Origin: Chryseobacterium vaccae
GTDB taxonomy: Bacteria > Bacteroidota > Bacteroidia > Flavobacteriales > Weeksellaceae
Assembly: GCF_009602705.1 (NCBI RefSeq)
Contig: NZ_VSWH01000001.1
Coordinates: forward strand, 3,286,001-3,350,000
Length of the DNA stretch: 64,000 nt
Direction: 5' to 3'
Part shown: positions 1-8,390 of the stretch, in pieces
How positions within the stretch are numbered: position 1 is the stretch's first letter
Layout: every line of letters starts with the position of its first letter
Notes under the pieces: model-generated
The model's database searches: none
What the model saw: only the letters and a program-made list of their open reading frames with translations
What the model was told of the DNA's origin: nothing
Translations under genes and position numbers: made by a program

Positions 1-1962
1 CTGATTGAGACGGGCAAAGATCTGGGAAATATTTTCAATGATCTGGGTAGACTGTGAGGTGTCTTCTATTTTAAGGTTGTTCACAATGTCTACCAGAAGT
101 TCAAGCTGCCCGGAAAGCGTATTGATATTCTCTTCAATGACTTTAGCATCCACAGCCTTCTGAAGCCCCGTGATTTCTTCTGAAATCTGCTGAGCTTTTT
201 CCTCATATGGCAGTAACGCACCTTCCTGAAGCAGAAAATCTACACAGGCATTGGACAGTTCAGTATACCGGTCAGCCAATGATTTTTCCAATGAATCCAG
301 AAGCGCTGTATCTGCATATTTCAGTTCTCTCGCTCCGGTTACTTCACCTCTTAACGTTCTGATCTGGGAAAGAGCATCAATGTATTCTGTAAGCTGGGAA
401 TAATGAAGTCTTTTGGTATCATCAAGTATTTTCTGGCAGGAAAGTTTTATTTTCTCTAAAGCTTCCGCCGTATTTTTTCTCTGTTCTACAACTTTTTCGT
501 ACTCATTGATGGCTGAATGGGCAATTTTCCGGATCTCTTTAAGCGGCTGGTTCAGGTTCTGAACTTCATTCTCACCTAAAAAGTAATAGGTATCCAGAAT
601 AAAGGTGGAAAGTTTGACAATATCATCATATAGTCCGCTGTAAGAGTCTTTTTTATTCAGAAGGGTGATCAGCTCCTGGCTTTCTGCCATTACCCTTACG
701 ATATCTTTGTTTCCGATTTTGTAAATCAGGCTGTCTGCTTTTTCAGCATTCGGCTGCAGCTCTTTGGAGAAAGGAGTCTGCCAGATCTGTGCAAGATGAT
801 GTTTGGTGGTTTCAATACTTTCCCTTAGATAAATAAGCTTCCCATCATTCAGAAGGGAGAAGCCGCTACACCGGATGGGTGTTTCTATGGTCTGGGTGAT
901 AATGTTGTAAGAGATCAGCTGATAATTATTGGTTTTATCATCATAGAACACATACAGGAAATTCTCTCCATTGGGTTCTGTTACTGTTTTCAGGTAATAC
1001 AGCCTGTTCTGATCCTGTGAGATTACTTTCAGCCCTCCGGTCTGTAAAGCATATCCATTGGAAAATAATACCCCTTGATTTTCAGGAAGCAGCAACCCTG
1101 AATATTTCAGTGCATCTGCCCTCGAAACGGTCTTTTCCTTGTGATTATAAATGAAATAGCGTTCTGTTTCCTGGTAAGGTTTTATTTTAAACAAAACAAG
1201 GTTATCCAGGTCGCAGAAGTGGATCTCGGCATCATCGAGATTCTGGTCTTTATGGATGACGTCCTCGGAATAGATTCCTTTTCCGGTGTCTGTATTGTCT
1301 TCTACCTTGATGGTAATGTCTCCGCCAATGCTTTCTACAAAGACTTTATCTGCCAAAGAAATATGCGGATGTTTTCCGGACCGCTGCATATCTCTTGTGG
1401 CTTTTGTCCATACGAAGCCGTGCTGCTGCGGATATGATGTTTCCGAAGCACTTCTTGAATCTACATAAGTAAGCTGATTATCTTTGATCAACCATTTGAA
1501 AGCCTTGATATCTGAAGTACTCTCTGAAAGCTGGAAAACCATATAGAGATAATTCTCTGTAAAAGCGAACCTTGCAAAGAAGGTATTTCTGTAATATTTG
1601 TAAAGGTTTTTGAATTCGTCAATAAAAACCTCATCATTAATCAGGGTATAATCCTGAGGTTCAAAGCGGTTTTTATTGATTGTGTATATTGAAAAAACAT
1701 CTGAAATATTAATTTCCGTCTGCAGTCCCAGGTGCGCATTGGATCCGAAGATGAGCTGATCCCCTAGAGAAAATATATCTTTGGCGATACAGTTGTGATC
1801 TGTAGAAATCCTTTCGTTGGCAATAAGAGAAAAATCTATTCCTCCGAAGATACTTTTACGGCTTTCATTAAGCTTTTGAAGTCTTTGGATCAGATCATTC
1901 TTCTGCTCATTCAGACGGTTCTGAATAATTTCGTATGTTCCGGAATTAAGTTTTTCTGACAT
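1..1962 (-). CDS. DNA repair ATPase-like protein (DUF3686/AAA family), 3' part outside window
   Basis: N-terminal 654 codons of a very large protein; the start ATG is the complement of 1960-1962 and the frame stays open to base 1. The visible part has an N-terminal coiled segment (QNRLNEQKNDLIQRLQ), then a beta-rich region with repeated short strands, then a long helical region up to the edge. This matches my memory of the DUF3686 region of bacterial 'DNA repair ATPases', whose AAA+ domain comes later and would lie outside the window. It is last in a minus-strand run behind a flotillin, an OB-fold membrane protein and PspA, a context known for this family. The DNA-repair name is historical; a role in envelope stress is as likely. 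Confidence 0.7.
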   Translation of the reverse strand, partial: MSEKLNSGTYEIIQNRLNEQKNDLIQRLQKLNESRKSIFGGIDFSLIANERISTDHNCIAKDIFSLGDQLIFGSNAHLGLQTEINISDVFSIYTINKNRFEPQDYTLINDEVFIDEFKNLYKYYRNTFFARFAFTENYLYMVFQLSESTSDIKAFKWLIKDNQLTYVDSRSASETSYPQQHGFVWTKATRDMQRSGKHPHISLADKVFVESIGGDITIKVEDNTDTGKGIYSEDVIHKDQNLDDAEIHFCDLDNLVLFKIKPYQETERYFIYNHKEKTVSRADALKYSGLLLPENQGVLFSNGYALQTGGLKVISQDQNRLYYLKTVTEPNGENFLYVFYDDKTNNYQLISYNIITQTIETPIRCSGFSLLNDGKLIYLRESIETTKHHLAQIWQTPFSKELQPNAEKADSLIYKIGNKDIVRVMAESQELITLLNKKDSYSGLYDDIVKLSTFILDTYYFLGENEVQNLNQPLKEIRKIAHSAINEYEKVVEQRKNTAEALEKIKLSCQKILDDTKRLHYSQLTEYIDALSQIRTLRGEVTGARELKYADTALLDSLEKSLADRYTELSNACVDFLLQEGALLPYEEKAQQISEEITGLQKAVDAKVIEENINTLSGQLELLVDIVNNLKIEDTSQSTQIIENISQIFARLNQ

Positions 1963-2053
1963 AGTGTTGGATTAGGTTGTCATGGCTACCGTAATCGTAA
2001 TACGATAGATCTTTTTGTGGAACTTATAATGCTTTGCTTTTATCTTCATCTAA

Positions 2054-2082
2054 ACCTTATAGGCTTTGAAAACCTATAAGGT
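2054..2082. repeat. perfect 10-bp inverted repeat
   Basis: ACCTTATAGG at 2054-2063 and its exact complement at 2073-2082 are separated by 9 bases, in the gap between the flotillin gene and the ATPase gene. It could form a hairpin in RNA of either strand. It has no U-run, so it looks more like a small intergenic repeat or RNA-processing site than a terminator. Confidence 0.5.
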
Positions 2083-2148
2083 CTGCTTCATAAACAGATA
2101 ATGTATTTTTAATTTGATTATCAATACGTTAACTATATTTAGCAAAGT

Positions 2149-2185
2149 AAAAAACTCTCATTGAAGAATACATTGTGAGTTTTTT
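2149..2185 (-). terminator. terminator or attenuator after the flotillin gene
   Basis: An A-rich arm (AAAAACTCTCA) pairs with TGTGAGTTTTT across an about 13-base loop, directly after the flotillin stop codon. Read on the minus strand it ends in a T-run. It may reduce read-through into the downstream ATPase gene. Confidence 0.6.
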
Positions 2186-2194
2186 GATGATGTA

Positions 2195-4216
2195 TTAAAT
2201 AGAGTTATTGTTTACCGGTTTATTTTCCACACCAAGATGTTTTGCCATGTCCAGAGCTCTTTCCAGAATGCCTCTCTCCTGCTGATCTGCCACTCCGTTC
2301 AGTTTAAAAATCAGGGAAGCGATGCTCATATTTTTAATATCATCTGTTGAGATCTTGTATTTGTCTACCATTCCCATCACTCTGCCAATGATATTTTCAC
2401 CATCCCCCAGAAGGTTATCTCTGAGAATCTGGGCATTTTCACTATGATTTACGAATTTATCCAATCCTTTTCCTGCTGAAACCTGGCGGATCACATTATC
2501 AAAGAAGGTGTTATCTCCTCCTACAATATCAATCTTAGCCGATTTGAAGGCTTCTGCCAATACCAGCGACTGTGCGTCTGCAATATCTTTCTGAACAGCA
2601 ATCTGAGCCAGTTCTACTTCTTTTTCTTTATTCAGTTTCAGACGGAATTCTTCGTGATCTTTTCCGGCATCGTTCAGTTTCTTCATGGCTTCTGCTTTCT
2701 CATTGATTCCAGCCGCTTCTGCTAAGGCTTTTTCTTTGATTACTTCTGCCTGAGCAATTCCTTCTTTTTTAACAGCTTCTGCTTTTTTCTCGATTACTAC
2801 TGCTTCTACAATACCCTGTCTTTCTGCAGCATCAGCTTTAGCATGCAATACCTGAGCTTCAGATAGGCCTACTGTTGCTTCTTCTTTCGCTTTGGCATCA
2901 GCAATGATTTTACGTGCTTCTGCTTCTTTTTCTGCTGCATCTCTTTTGGCCTGGGCTTCAATCACATATTTCTGAGCATCTTTTTCTGCTGCCAGCCTTC
3001 TGGATTCCGCCGCTCTGGTTTCCACGATCAGTTTTTTCTCTGCCTCCTGAGTGGCTACTGTAATTTCTACCTGCTTGTTTCTTTCTGCAGTTTTGAATGC
3101 TTCAAGGTCTTTAATGCCCTGCTGTTCTTCCACCACTGTTTTTTCCATGGTCAGACGCTCACGGATCGCATCCTGAATGCTTTTCTTTTCGAGTTCGATG
3201 GCTTTGTCTTTTTCAATCTGTGCCAGGGAAACGATCCTTTCTCTTTCTGTAGCTTCAAGAGCTTTGTCTTTCATCACTCTTTCTGTTTCTACAAGATCGG
3301 CACGCTCTTTATTTTTAGCAGCAATAACCACCTGACGAAGCTTATTTTCTTCTGCAATCTGCAGTTTTTCTTCTGTAGCAATTCGAACCGTTTCATATCT
3401 CAGACGTTCTTCTTCTTCTACTTTTAAAATTTCTGCATTTTCACGAGCCTTGATGTTGGCTACTTCTCTTTTTTGAGATTCTTCTTTTTCCGCCAGCTGT
3501 TTTTCCAGTTCCAGGATGGCCTCACGGGCTTCAACATTTTGTTTTGTGATTGTTTTTTCCTGATCTCTGCGCACCTGGTTCGCTTTAATATTCTGGTTTG
3601 CTGTAAGTTCAGTTATTTTTTTGATCCCCTCAGAATCTAAAATATTATCTTTATCAAGTTTGTCAATTGAAGTCTGTTCAAGATAGTCAATCGCACAGTC
3701 GTCAAGGACATATCCGTTCAGATCTGTTCCGATAATGTGAAGGATTTCCTGGCGAAATTCGCTTCTTGCTTCGTATAATTCAGTAAAATCAAATTTCTTT
3801 CCTACCGTTTTAAGGGCTTCTGAGAATTTTGCTTCAAACAGTTCTCTTAAGGTACCTGCATCAGAAGCTCTCTGACATCCGATGGTTTGGGCAACATTGA
3901 CAATATCATCTACTGATTTGTTGACACGGATAAAGAAAGCTACCTGAATATCGGCTCTCATGTTATCTTTACAAATCAGCCCGGCTTTTCCTTCTCTTGC
4001 GATTTCCAGCTTTTTTACGGAAATATCCATAGATTCCATACGGTGAATGATAGGGATTACAATACCTGCATTAAAAAATACTTTCGTTCCGCCATATCCT
4101 GTTCTCAAAATAACGATTCCCTGAACGGTCTTCTTATACATGGATAAGATCCAGAAAACCAACCCGACTGAAGCCACTACAGCAACAATAATTCCAGCAA
4201 TAAAAGGTAAATTCAT
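2195..4216 (-). CDS. flotillin/band-7 family protein (YqiK-like)
   Basis: 673 residues. One N-terminal membrane helix (about 5-24) is followed by a band-7/SPFH domain (about 30-200, beginning VQGIVILRTGYGG). A very long Ala/Glu/Lys-rich coiled coil (about 205-560) follows, then a short C-terminal globular tail. This is the flotillin layout. Flotillins oligomerise on the cytoplasmic membrane and organise membrane microdomains. The upstream OB-fold membrane protein resembles E. coli YqiJ, the usual partner of the flotillin YqiK, and pspA lies next to that. The context suggests membrane-stress protection. Family assignment is firm; the substrate or cargo is unknown. Confidence 0.9.
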   Translation of the reverse strand: MNLPFIAGIIVAVVASVGLVFWILSMYKKTVQGIVILRTGYGGTKVFFNAGIVIPIIHRMESMDISVKKLEIAREGKAGLICKDNMRADIQVAFFIRVNKSVDDIVNVAQTIGCQRASDAGTLRELFEAKFSEALKTVGKKFDFTELYEARSEFRQEILHIIGTDLNGYVLDDCAIDYLEQTSIDKLDKDNILDSEGIKKITELTANQNIKANQVRRDQEKTITKQNVEAREAILELEKQLAEKEESQKREVANIKARENAEILKVEEEERLRYETVRIATEEKLQIAEENKLRQVVIAAKNKERADLVETERVMKDKALEATERERIVSLAQIEKDKAIELEKKSIQDAIRERLTMEKTVVEEQQGIKDLEAFKTAERNKQVEITVATQEAEKKLIVETRAAESRRLAAEKDAQKYVIEAQAKRDAAEKEAEARKIIADAKAKEEATVGLSEAQVLHAKADAAERQGIVEAVVIEKKAEAVKKEGIAQAEVIKEKALAEAAGINEKAEAMKKLNDAGKDHEEFRLKLNKEKEVELAQIAVQKDIADAQSLVLAEAFKSAKIDIVGGDNTFFDNVIRQVSAGKGLDKFVNHSENAQILRDNLLGDGENIIGRVMGMVDKYKISTDDIKNMSIASLIFKLNGVADQQERGILERALDMAKHLGVENKPVNNNSI

Positions 4217-4337
4217 AGTTTATTAATGTTTATTTATAGGTGAATGTGTTTTTTGTTTTTTTCTAAAAATATTGAATCAGGATATCCAGGATATAGCTGA
4301 ATATAATCATAAAAATAGAAAGCATATCTTCAATTTT

Positions 4338-4988
4338 TTAATATCTCATTGATTTCCGTACGTAGTAAATTCTTTTATCATAGTCTTCGTCTACAATCAT
4401 GACGTGCGTTCCGTATTCCAGCTTTACTCCGTTTTCACTTTTTACCATCAGGGTCATTGGATCACTGCCGATAAAGACTTCCATCATTCCGATTTTTTCA
4501 TCCTGTATGCTGGATTTCAGCCTTCCTTCTCTTCCCAGAAAATCATGGGCTACCTCTCCTTTATGGTTGATCTCTTTGAAAAACGGGTTTAGTGGTTTTA
4601 AGATCAGCTTTGTTAACAGCATTCCTGCAATGAGCAATGGAAATAGGGCTAAAATTCCCAGCCACGTAGGCATTGTTATGAAATAGTTCAGATAGAAAGA
4701 ACCTAACCACGCGATCAGAAGTGACAGGGTAAGGAAATAAGTCATCGGAACAATATCCAGATTAAGAAATTTCAGGAACTGCATCCATGCGGAGGCATCG
4801 TGATCAGCAATATGAACATGACCGTCCGGAGAATCGGTACCTGTATCCAGGTCATGGTGTATTCCCACATCAATATCCAGTCCGGTGAGTATGGTAAATA
4901 TCCAGTATATCACCGACAGGATCAGCAAAACGCTTAATACGGTGTTTACCGGGGAAAATGCTGTGTTTAAAAATTCCTGAAAGGTCAT
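4338..4988 (-). CDS. OB-fold (NfeD/YqiJ-like) membrane protein, flotillin partner
   Basis: 216 residues with three membrane helices (about 14-35, 81-103, 107-130). Between the first two is a His/Asp-rich extracytoplasmic loop (residues 44-64, several His) that could bind metal. A C-terminal beta-rich segment (about 145-216, with DFLGREGRLKSS and EYGTHVMIVDED) fits the OB fold of NfeD/YqiJ proteins. It starts 2 bases after pspA stops and lies upstream of the flotillin gene, the usual YqiJ-YqiK arrangement. The family call rests on topology and neighbourhood more than on sequence motifs. Confidence 0.7.
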   Translation of the reverse strand: MTFQEFLNTAFSPVNTVLSVLLILSVIYWIFTILTGLDIDVGIHHDLDTGTDSPDGHVHIADHDASAWMQFLKFLNLDIVPMTYFLTLSLLIAWLGSFYLNYFITMPTWLGILALFPLLIAGMLLTKLILKPLNPFFKEINHKGEVAHDFLGREGRLKSSIQDEKIGMMEVFIGSDPMTLMVKSENGVKLEYGTHVMIVDEDYDKRIYYVRKSMRY

Positions 4989-4990
4989 AT

Positions 4991-5692
4991 TTAGCCTTTT
5001 TTAAGTGTTTCTTTTAACCTGTTCAAAGCTTCTTCGGCTTCGGTGTCTTTAGTACTGACCATGGCATCTATTTCTTCATCAATACTTTTTCCTGTTTTTG
5101 AAATATCGGCATAGGCCTCTGCAACAGCTTCCTGCTGCACCACTCTTTCTTTAAGTTTCTCCAGCATGGTTACGGCGCTGCTGGTATCCATCTGGGTCAT
5201 TTTCTGATTGATGTCTCTGGTGGCTTCACTTACCTGAACCCTTGCTTTCAGGGTAATTAATTCATTTTCCCATTTGGCAATACTGGACTTCAGATGAGTG
5301 ATGTTCGTCTGCATTTTCTCACAATCAGCCTGAAGCTTTTCATGTTCTTTCTGCAATGAGGCTGCATTTTCTTTAGAGGAAGTCTGTCTTTTCAGGGCTT
5401 CTTTGGCCAGACGGTCAGCTTCAGACGGATCTGCTTCTCCTTTTTCTGCCTTCTGAATGATCATCACCGCTTTGTTGTAATAATCTTCTGCTACCTGTTC
5501 TTCTGTTTCTGCCGCATTTTTTTTACGGATAGCCAGTGCTTTCAGCTGAGCCAGCGCTTCGATGCTTTTACCCAGCTCTTCTTTCATTTCCCGGATCCCC
5601 TGTTCGGTTAGGTTGATGGGATCTTCAAAGCTTTCGATCACCGAATGGATCTCTGCTTTTCCTATTGTTAATAGTCTTTTAAAAATGTTCAT
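4991..5692 (-). CDS. pspA: PspA/IM30 (Vipp1) family protein
   Basis: 233 residues, almost wholly alpha-helical coiled coil, beginning MNIFKRLLTIGKAEIHSVIE and continuing FEDPINLTEQGIREMKEEL. This is the characteristic N-terminal segment of PspA/IM30, an ESCRT-III-like membrane-remodelling protein that binds stressed cytoplasmic membrane. The first helix is amphipathic, as needed for membrane contact. The length fits the family (220-260). It is second in the operon after a small YbjN-like protein and is followed 2 bases later by the OB-fold membrane protein. No PspF or PspBC is nearby, so regulation differs from the enterobacterial system. Confidence 0.88.
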   Translation of the reverse strand: MNIFKRLLTIGKAEIHSVIESFEDPINLTEQGIREMKEELGKSIEALAQLKALAIRKKNAAETEEQVAEDYYNKAVMIIQKAEKGEADPSEADRLAKEALKRQTSSKENAASLQKEHEKLQADCEKMQTNITHLKSSIAKWENELITLKARVQVSEATRDINQKMTQMDTSSAVTMLEKLKERVVQQEAVAEAYADISKTGKSIDEEIDAMVSTKDTEAEEALNRLKETLKKG

Positions 5693-5710
5693 GACAATAT
5701 CTTTTGTGAA

Positions 5711-6106
5711 TTACTTACTCATTTCAAGCATTTCGTTGGCAAATTCCCCTACGAGAATTCCCAGTGAATTGATGGAGGCCATTACTTCGTTTTGCGCCAT
5801 ATTATCTGTAGGAAGAGTATCTCTGAAAATGACCCGTTTTCCCGTTTGGTCCAGAACAAACGCTCCGTGTACAATATCCCTGTTTTTCTGAAGCAGGCTT
5901 CTGTATATTTTTTCTGTGGGATTTTTTATTTCGAAAAGAAACTGCTCCATGATCAGGATCGAATCAGATATAATAAGGATCATATTCTTGATTCCGTTGG
6001 ATTCCTTTTCGATGATTAAAATTCTCTGAGCTTCATCTTCCAGCATGATATTAAACTCATAATCTAACAACCACTCTTTGACTGTTCTAAATATTTGATT
6101 TTTCAT
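5711..6106 (-). CDS. YbjN/Tir-chaperone-like small protein, first gene of the PspA operon
   Basis: 131 residues from ATG at 6104-6106. A longer reading (from 6169) is rejected because a near-perfect promoter lies inside it (-7 box 6140-6147). The C-terminal half (VHGAFVLDQTGKRVIFRDTL, then a helix ending NEMLEMSK) resembles YbjN/CesT-type chaperone-fold proteins often found beside pspA. DUF2170/YjfI is the alternative. No membrane segment or signal peptide. It probably acts with PspA or flotillin. The fold call is tentative; that it is a real gene is well supported by the promoter and the operon position. Confidence 0.6.
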   Translation of the reverse strand: MKNQIFRTVKEWLLDYEFNIMLEDEAQRILIIEKESNGIKNMILIISDSILIMEQFLFEIKNPTEKIYRSLLQKNRDIVHGAFVLDQTGKRVIFRDTLPTDNMAQNEVMASINSLGILVGEFANEMLEMSK

Positions 6107-6139
6107 GACGGCTGGTTTTAGTTGTTTAAAATTCTTACA

Positions 6140-6170
6140 CAAATATAAAATAAAATTTTCAAAATGCAAA
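6140..6170 (-). promoter_or_regulatory. promoter of the PspA-flotillin operon
   Basis: On the minus strand: TTTG (6167-6170), 19 bases, TATATTTG (6140-6147). This is exactly the Bacteroidetes housekeeping promoter TTTG-N19-TAnnTTTG. Transcription should start near 6133, leaving an about 27-nt leader before the ATG at 6106. Confidence 0.75.
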
Positions 6171-6202
6171 TATTTTTAGCATTCATTTGTTTGATATTTG
6201 TC

Positions 6203-6210
6203 TATATTTG
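6203..6210 (+). promoter_or_regulatory. -7 box of the XRE regulator gene
   Basis: TATATTTG at 6203-6210, 18 bases before the ATG at 6229. No good -33 TTTG lies at the ideal spacing, so this promoter may be weak or regulated. It faces away from the PspA-operon promoter only about 33 bases off. Confidence 0.5.
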
Positions 6211-6228
6211 CAAAAAAGATTAGACAAA

Positions 6229-6840
6229 ATGAGCTTTTTCGGAACCAATATCAAGAAAATAAGACAGGTTAAAGGATTGAGCCAAAAGGCTTTTGCCGAT
6301 CTGTTTGATTTAAACAGAGGGGTAATCAGCTCCTATGAAGAAGGACGTGCCGAGCCCAAAATTGAAACAATTCTGAAAGTGGCCAGCCATTTTAATCTGA
6401 ATCTTGACAAATTACTGACTGAAACCCTACAGGTAAACCAGTTAGCCAGTGTTTCTGACATTGACCAGCTCATGTTTTTTCCGGAACTGGCTATAAAAAA
6501 TAATGTCGAAGAGGCAAAGGAGCCGGAAAATAGCTCAGCCAACGCCATTATATTGCAAAAAATATTAGCATCTGTTAATCTGGTGTATGAATTCACTCCT
6601 CAGAGCCCCCTGCTTTCACCTTACCATTATGGAGACATCTTATTTCTGAATAAAGCAGAGTATAAAAACAACCAGCCCGGCACTCTTTTTACCCTTATAG
6701 ATGGACACTTACAATATGCTTCGGAAGATCATTCAGACCTCTATAAAGTGGTAGGATCTTTTTCTACTTCGGAAAAAAATATTTTCATGGATATCCTGGA
6801 AAGGCTGGAGTTATTAGAAAAAACTATTGGCAGAAAATAA
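6229..6840 (+). CDS. XRE-family transcriptional regulator
   Basis: 203 residues from ATG 6229; an upstream in-frame start at 6187 is rejected because a -7 box (6203-6210) lies between. A Cro/C1 helix-turn-helix (about residues 4-60; QVKGLSQKAFADLFDLNRG then SSYEEGRAEPKIETILKVA) is followed by a C-terminal domain. That domain contains SPLLSPYHYGDILF and GTLFTLIDGHLQYA, reminiscent of the S24/LexA-like fold of phage-type repressors, though I see no clear Ser-Lys dyad. It is divergent from the PspA-flotillin operon with 122 bp between start codons, so it may regulate that operon as well as itself. Confidence 0.85.
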   Translation: MSFFGTNIKKIRQVKGLSQKAFADLFDLNRGVISSYEEGRAEPKIETILKVASHFNLNLDKLLTETLQVNQLASVSDIDQLMFFPELAIKNNVEEAKEPENSSANAIILQKILASVNLVYEFTPQSPLLSPYHYGDILFLNKAEYKNNQPGTLFTLIDGHLQYASEDHSDLYKVVGSFSTSEKNIFMDILERLELLEKTIGRK

Positions 6841-6930
6841 AGAAAAAACAGGAGCTTAAGACTTACCAAAAGTCATCTCATTTTTTGAGACAGATCCGTT
6901 ATCTACAACTATTTAAATCATTAAAAAACA

Positions 6931-6962
6931 AAAACTCTCTGCCGTGATCGACAGAGAGTTTT
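6931..6962 (-). terminator. terminator of the single tRNA-Leu gene
   Basis: Inverted repeat AAAACTCTCTG...CAGAGAGTTTT with a short loop, 18 bases past the tRNA 3' end and followed on the minus strand by a T-run. Confidence 0.8.
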
Positions 6963-6980
6963 AAAGCACTATTGGCTTAG

Positions 6981-7062
6981 TGCGGATGAAGGGACTCGAA
7001 CCCCCACGCCTCACGGCACCAGATCCTAAGTCTGGCGTGGCTACCAATTACACCACATCCGC
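6981..7062 (-). tRNA. tRNA-Leu (anticodon UAG)
   Basis: 82 nt cloverleaf on the minus strand: acceptor arms GCGGATG/CATCCGC with discriminator A, T-arm GGGGTTCGAGTCCC, long variable arm typical of tRNA-Leu, anticodon loop CTTAGGA. CCA is not encoded. The sequence is identical to the copy at 13082-13163. It has its own promoter (TTTG-N19-TATATTTG, 7079-7109) and its own terminator. Confidence 0.95.
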
Positions 7063-7078
7063 AGGATTTATCTGTTGG

Positions 7079-7109
7079 CAAATATAGGATTTTAAATTAA
7101 ATTTACAAA
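7079..7109 (-). promoter_or_regulatory. promoter of the single tRNA-Leu gene
   Basis: Minus strand: TTTG (7106-7109), 19 bases, TATATTTG (7079-7086), about 17 bases before the tRNA 5' end. Exact match to the Bacteroidetes consensus. Confidence 0.75.
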
Positions 7110-7388
7110 ACAAAAATCCTGAGTATTCCATAAAAAATACCAAGTATTTGATACCATATGTGTTAGGATTTCATAAATTTTTGTAGATTAGTTTTATTGA
7201 AAAAGAGCCTGTATTTAGTCTGAATGTGAAACAAAAATTTCCGTTAGCTGAAGTATAGCAAAAAATTTCATCTTACAAAACTAAAGCTGCCATGAAACCC
7301 CATTTGCTGTCCCTGCTCCAACTTTCTAAGAATATCTATTTGAAAAGCCATAAAAGGATCTCCTGATCTTGGAAAAACACTGTTGTTT
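7110..7388. other. gene-free stretch between tRNA-Leu and the first small ORF
   Basis: A-rich sequence after the tRNA promoter. I see no ORF with coding character, no repeat shared with other gaps and no clear hairpin. Confidence 0.4.
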
Positions 7389-7553
7389 ATGACGTATTTT
7401 CCGGAAAACCTGGCATTTAAAGAACAGAAAATAGTTAACCTCACCCAGAACGAATATGACCAACTGACCCTCCATCTGGAAAACGGAACAACAATTTTTC
7501 ACACCATTGATTATGGCGACCAGTTATTTATTGAAAATGAAAAAACAATCTGA
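7389..7553 (+). CDS. short hypothetical protein (54 aa)
   Basis: ATG at 7389 to TGA at 7551-7553; begins MTYFPENLAFKEQK and ends FIENEKTI. No signal peptide, membrane helix or cysteine. It ends 14 bases before the zinc-ribbon gene, so it may be the first gene of the small plus-strand cluster or the remnant of a longer gene; the frame is open only back to 7344. I do not recognise it. Codon composition looks normal for the region, the main reason for listing it. Confidence 0.35.
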   Translation: MTYFPENLAFKEQKIVNLTQNEYDQLTLHLENGTTIFHTIDYGDQLFIENEKTI

Positions 7554-7567
7554 ATGAATGCTTTCAA

Positions 7568-8131
7568 ATGAGAAAACAAAAAGAAAAATACGCGAAATGC
7601 CCGTGCTGCTCCATAGAGAAGCACAGAACAGAAATTACAGTCTGTCTGTCGATTCTTGGAAAGATCATCGTCAAACACTATAAAATGCCCGCTACTGATG
7701 CTTACGAAATGTTGATTGACAGTAGTTATAAATGGGCCTGTGACGACTGTTTAAGCCGTAAAAAAGCCATTGTTGCATTTCCCATATTCCAAAGTAACGA
7801 GCTGGATTCTTATTTAGCTTACTATGATACAGACTTCACCTGCAGAACCTGCGGAACAGACTTTAAGTTTACTAAAGAAGAAAAAAAACTCTGGTATGAA
7901 ACATTAAAATTCAGAATGGAATCAATGCCGGTGAATTGCTTACCTTGCAGAAAGCAAGTCCGTTTGTTGAAAATTGAAAATAATACCCTTTCTGAAATCC
8001 TCAAAAAAGATGACCATGAAATTTCAATTGAAGAACTCAAAACTTTAGTTGATATTTACACTCGTTGGGGTAAGCAGGAAAAAGCAAAATATTACGAAAG
8101 GCTGATCACAAAAAAGCTTAAATCATCATAA
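7568..8131 (+). CDS. zinc-ribbon protein, function unknown
   Basis: 187 residues. It has a Cys pair near the N-terminus (KCPCC), a second pair (CDDC) at about 58-61, a third (TCRTCG) near residue 94 and a fourth (NCLPC) near 120. The stretch CRTCGTDFKFTKEEKKLWYE followed by CLPCRKQ matches the 'probable zinc-ribbon' pattern C-x2-C-x6-FT.xE...WYE...P..C..C. The protein probably binds two zinc ions. A helical C-terminus (about 130-187) follows. First sizeable gene of a plus-strand group of unknown small genes in the tRNA-flanked accessory region. No enzymatic motif is seen. Confidence 0.7.
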   Translation: MRKQKEKYAKCPCCSIEKHRTEITVCLSILGKIIVKHYKMPATDAYEMLIDSSYKWACDDCLSRKKAIVAFPIFQSNELDSYLAYYDTDFTCRTCGTDFKFTKEEKKLWYETLKFRMESMPVNCLPCRKQVRLLKIENNTLSEILKKDDHEISIEELKTLVDIYTRWGKQEKAKYYERLITKKLKSS

Positions 8132-8143
8132 TATTCACAGACC

Positions 8144-8383
8144 ATGAAAAAGTTCTCCAGAATTCTAATTGTTATACTGACCATCATCAGCACCTTATTA
8201 CTTTTAGCCATGATCATTGCCTGCATCGCTATGAACGTAAGTTATTGGGGCAGTACAATGGGTAATGAGGTATCTGGATTTTATAACGCTGCGGTACTGA
8301 TGACTTTCTTTATAAGCCTACCCACAATAGCTTTATGGTACATTTTATTACAACAAAGAAAACAAAATATCAACTCTAAATAA
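8144..8383 (+). CDS. small membrane protein, unknown
   Basis: 79 residues with two clear hydrophobic helices (about 7-31 and 47-70) separated by a short loop with NVSYWGSTMGNEVSG, and a basic C-terminus (QQRKQN). It lies 12 bases after the zinc-ribbon gene and 7 before the next gene, so it is probably co-transcribed with both. No family recognised. Confidence 0.6.
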   Translation: MKKFSRILIVILTIISTLLLLAMIIACIAMNVSYWGSTMGNEVSGFYNAAVLMTFFISLPTIALWYILLQQRKQNINSK

Positions 8384-8390
8384 CCCAACA

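Noticed and set aside
1141..1468. Plus-strand frames of 60-98 codons
   Set aside because: They are antisense to the ATPase gene, which is continuous on the minus strand.
6107..6169. Longer start of the YbjN-like protein
   Set aside because: A perfect promoter lies within the extension, so it would not be transcribed.
6981..7062. Left tRNA-Leu as a mere attachment-site remnant
   Set aside because: It is full length with its own promoter and terminator, so it is listed as a working gene; the island idea is kept only as a finding.
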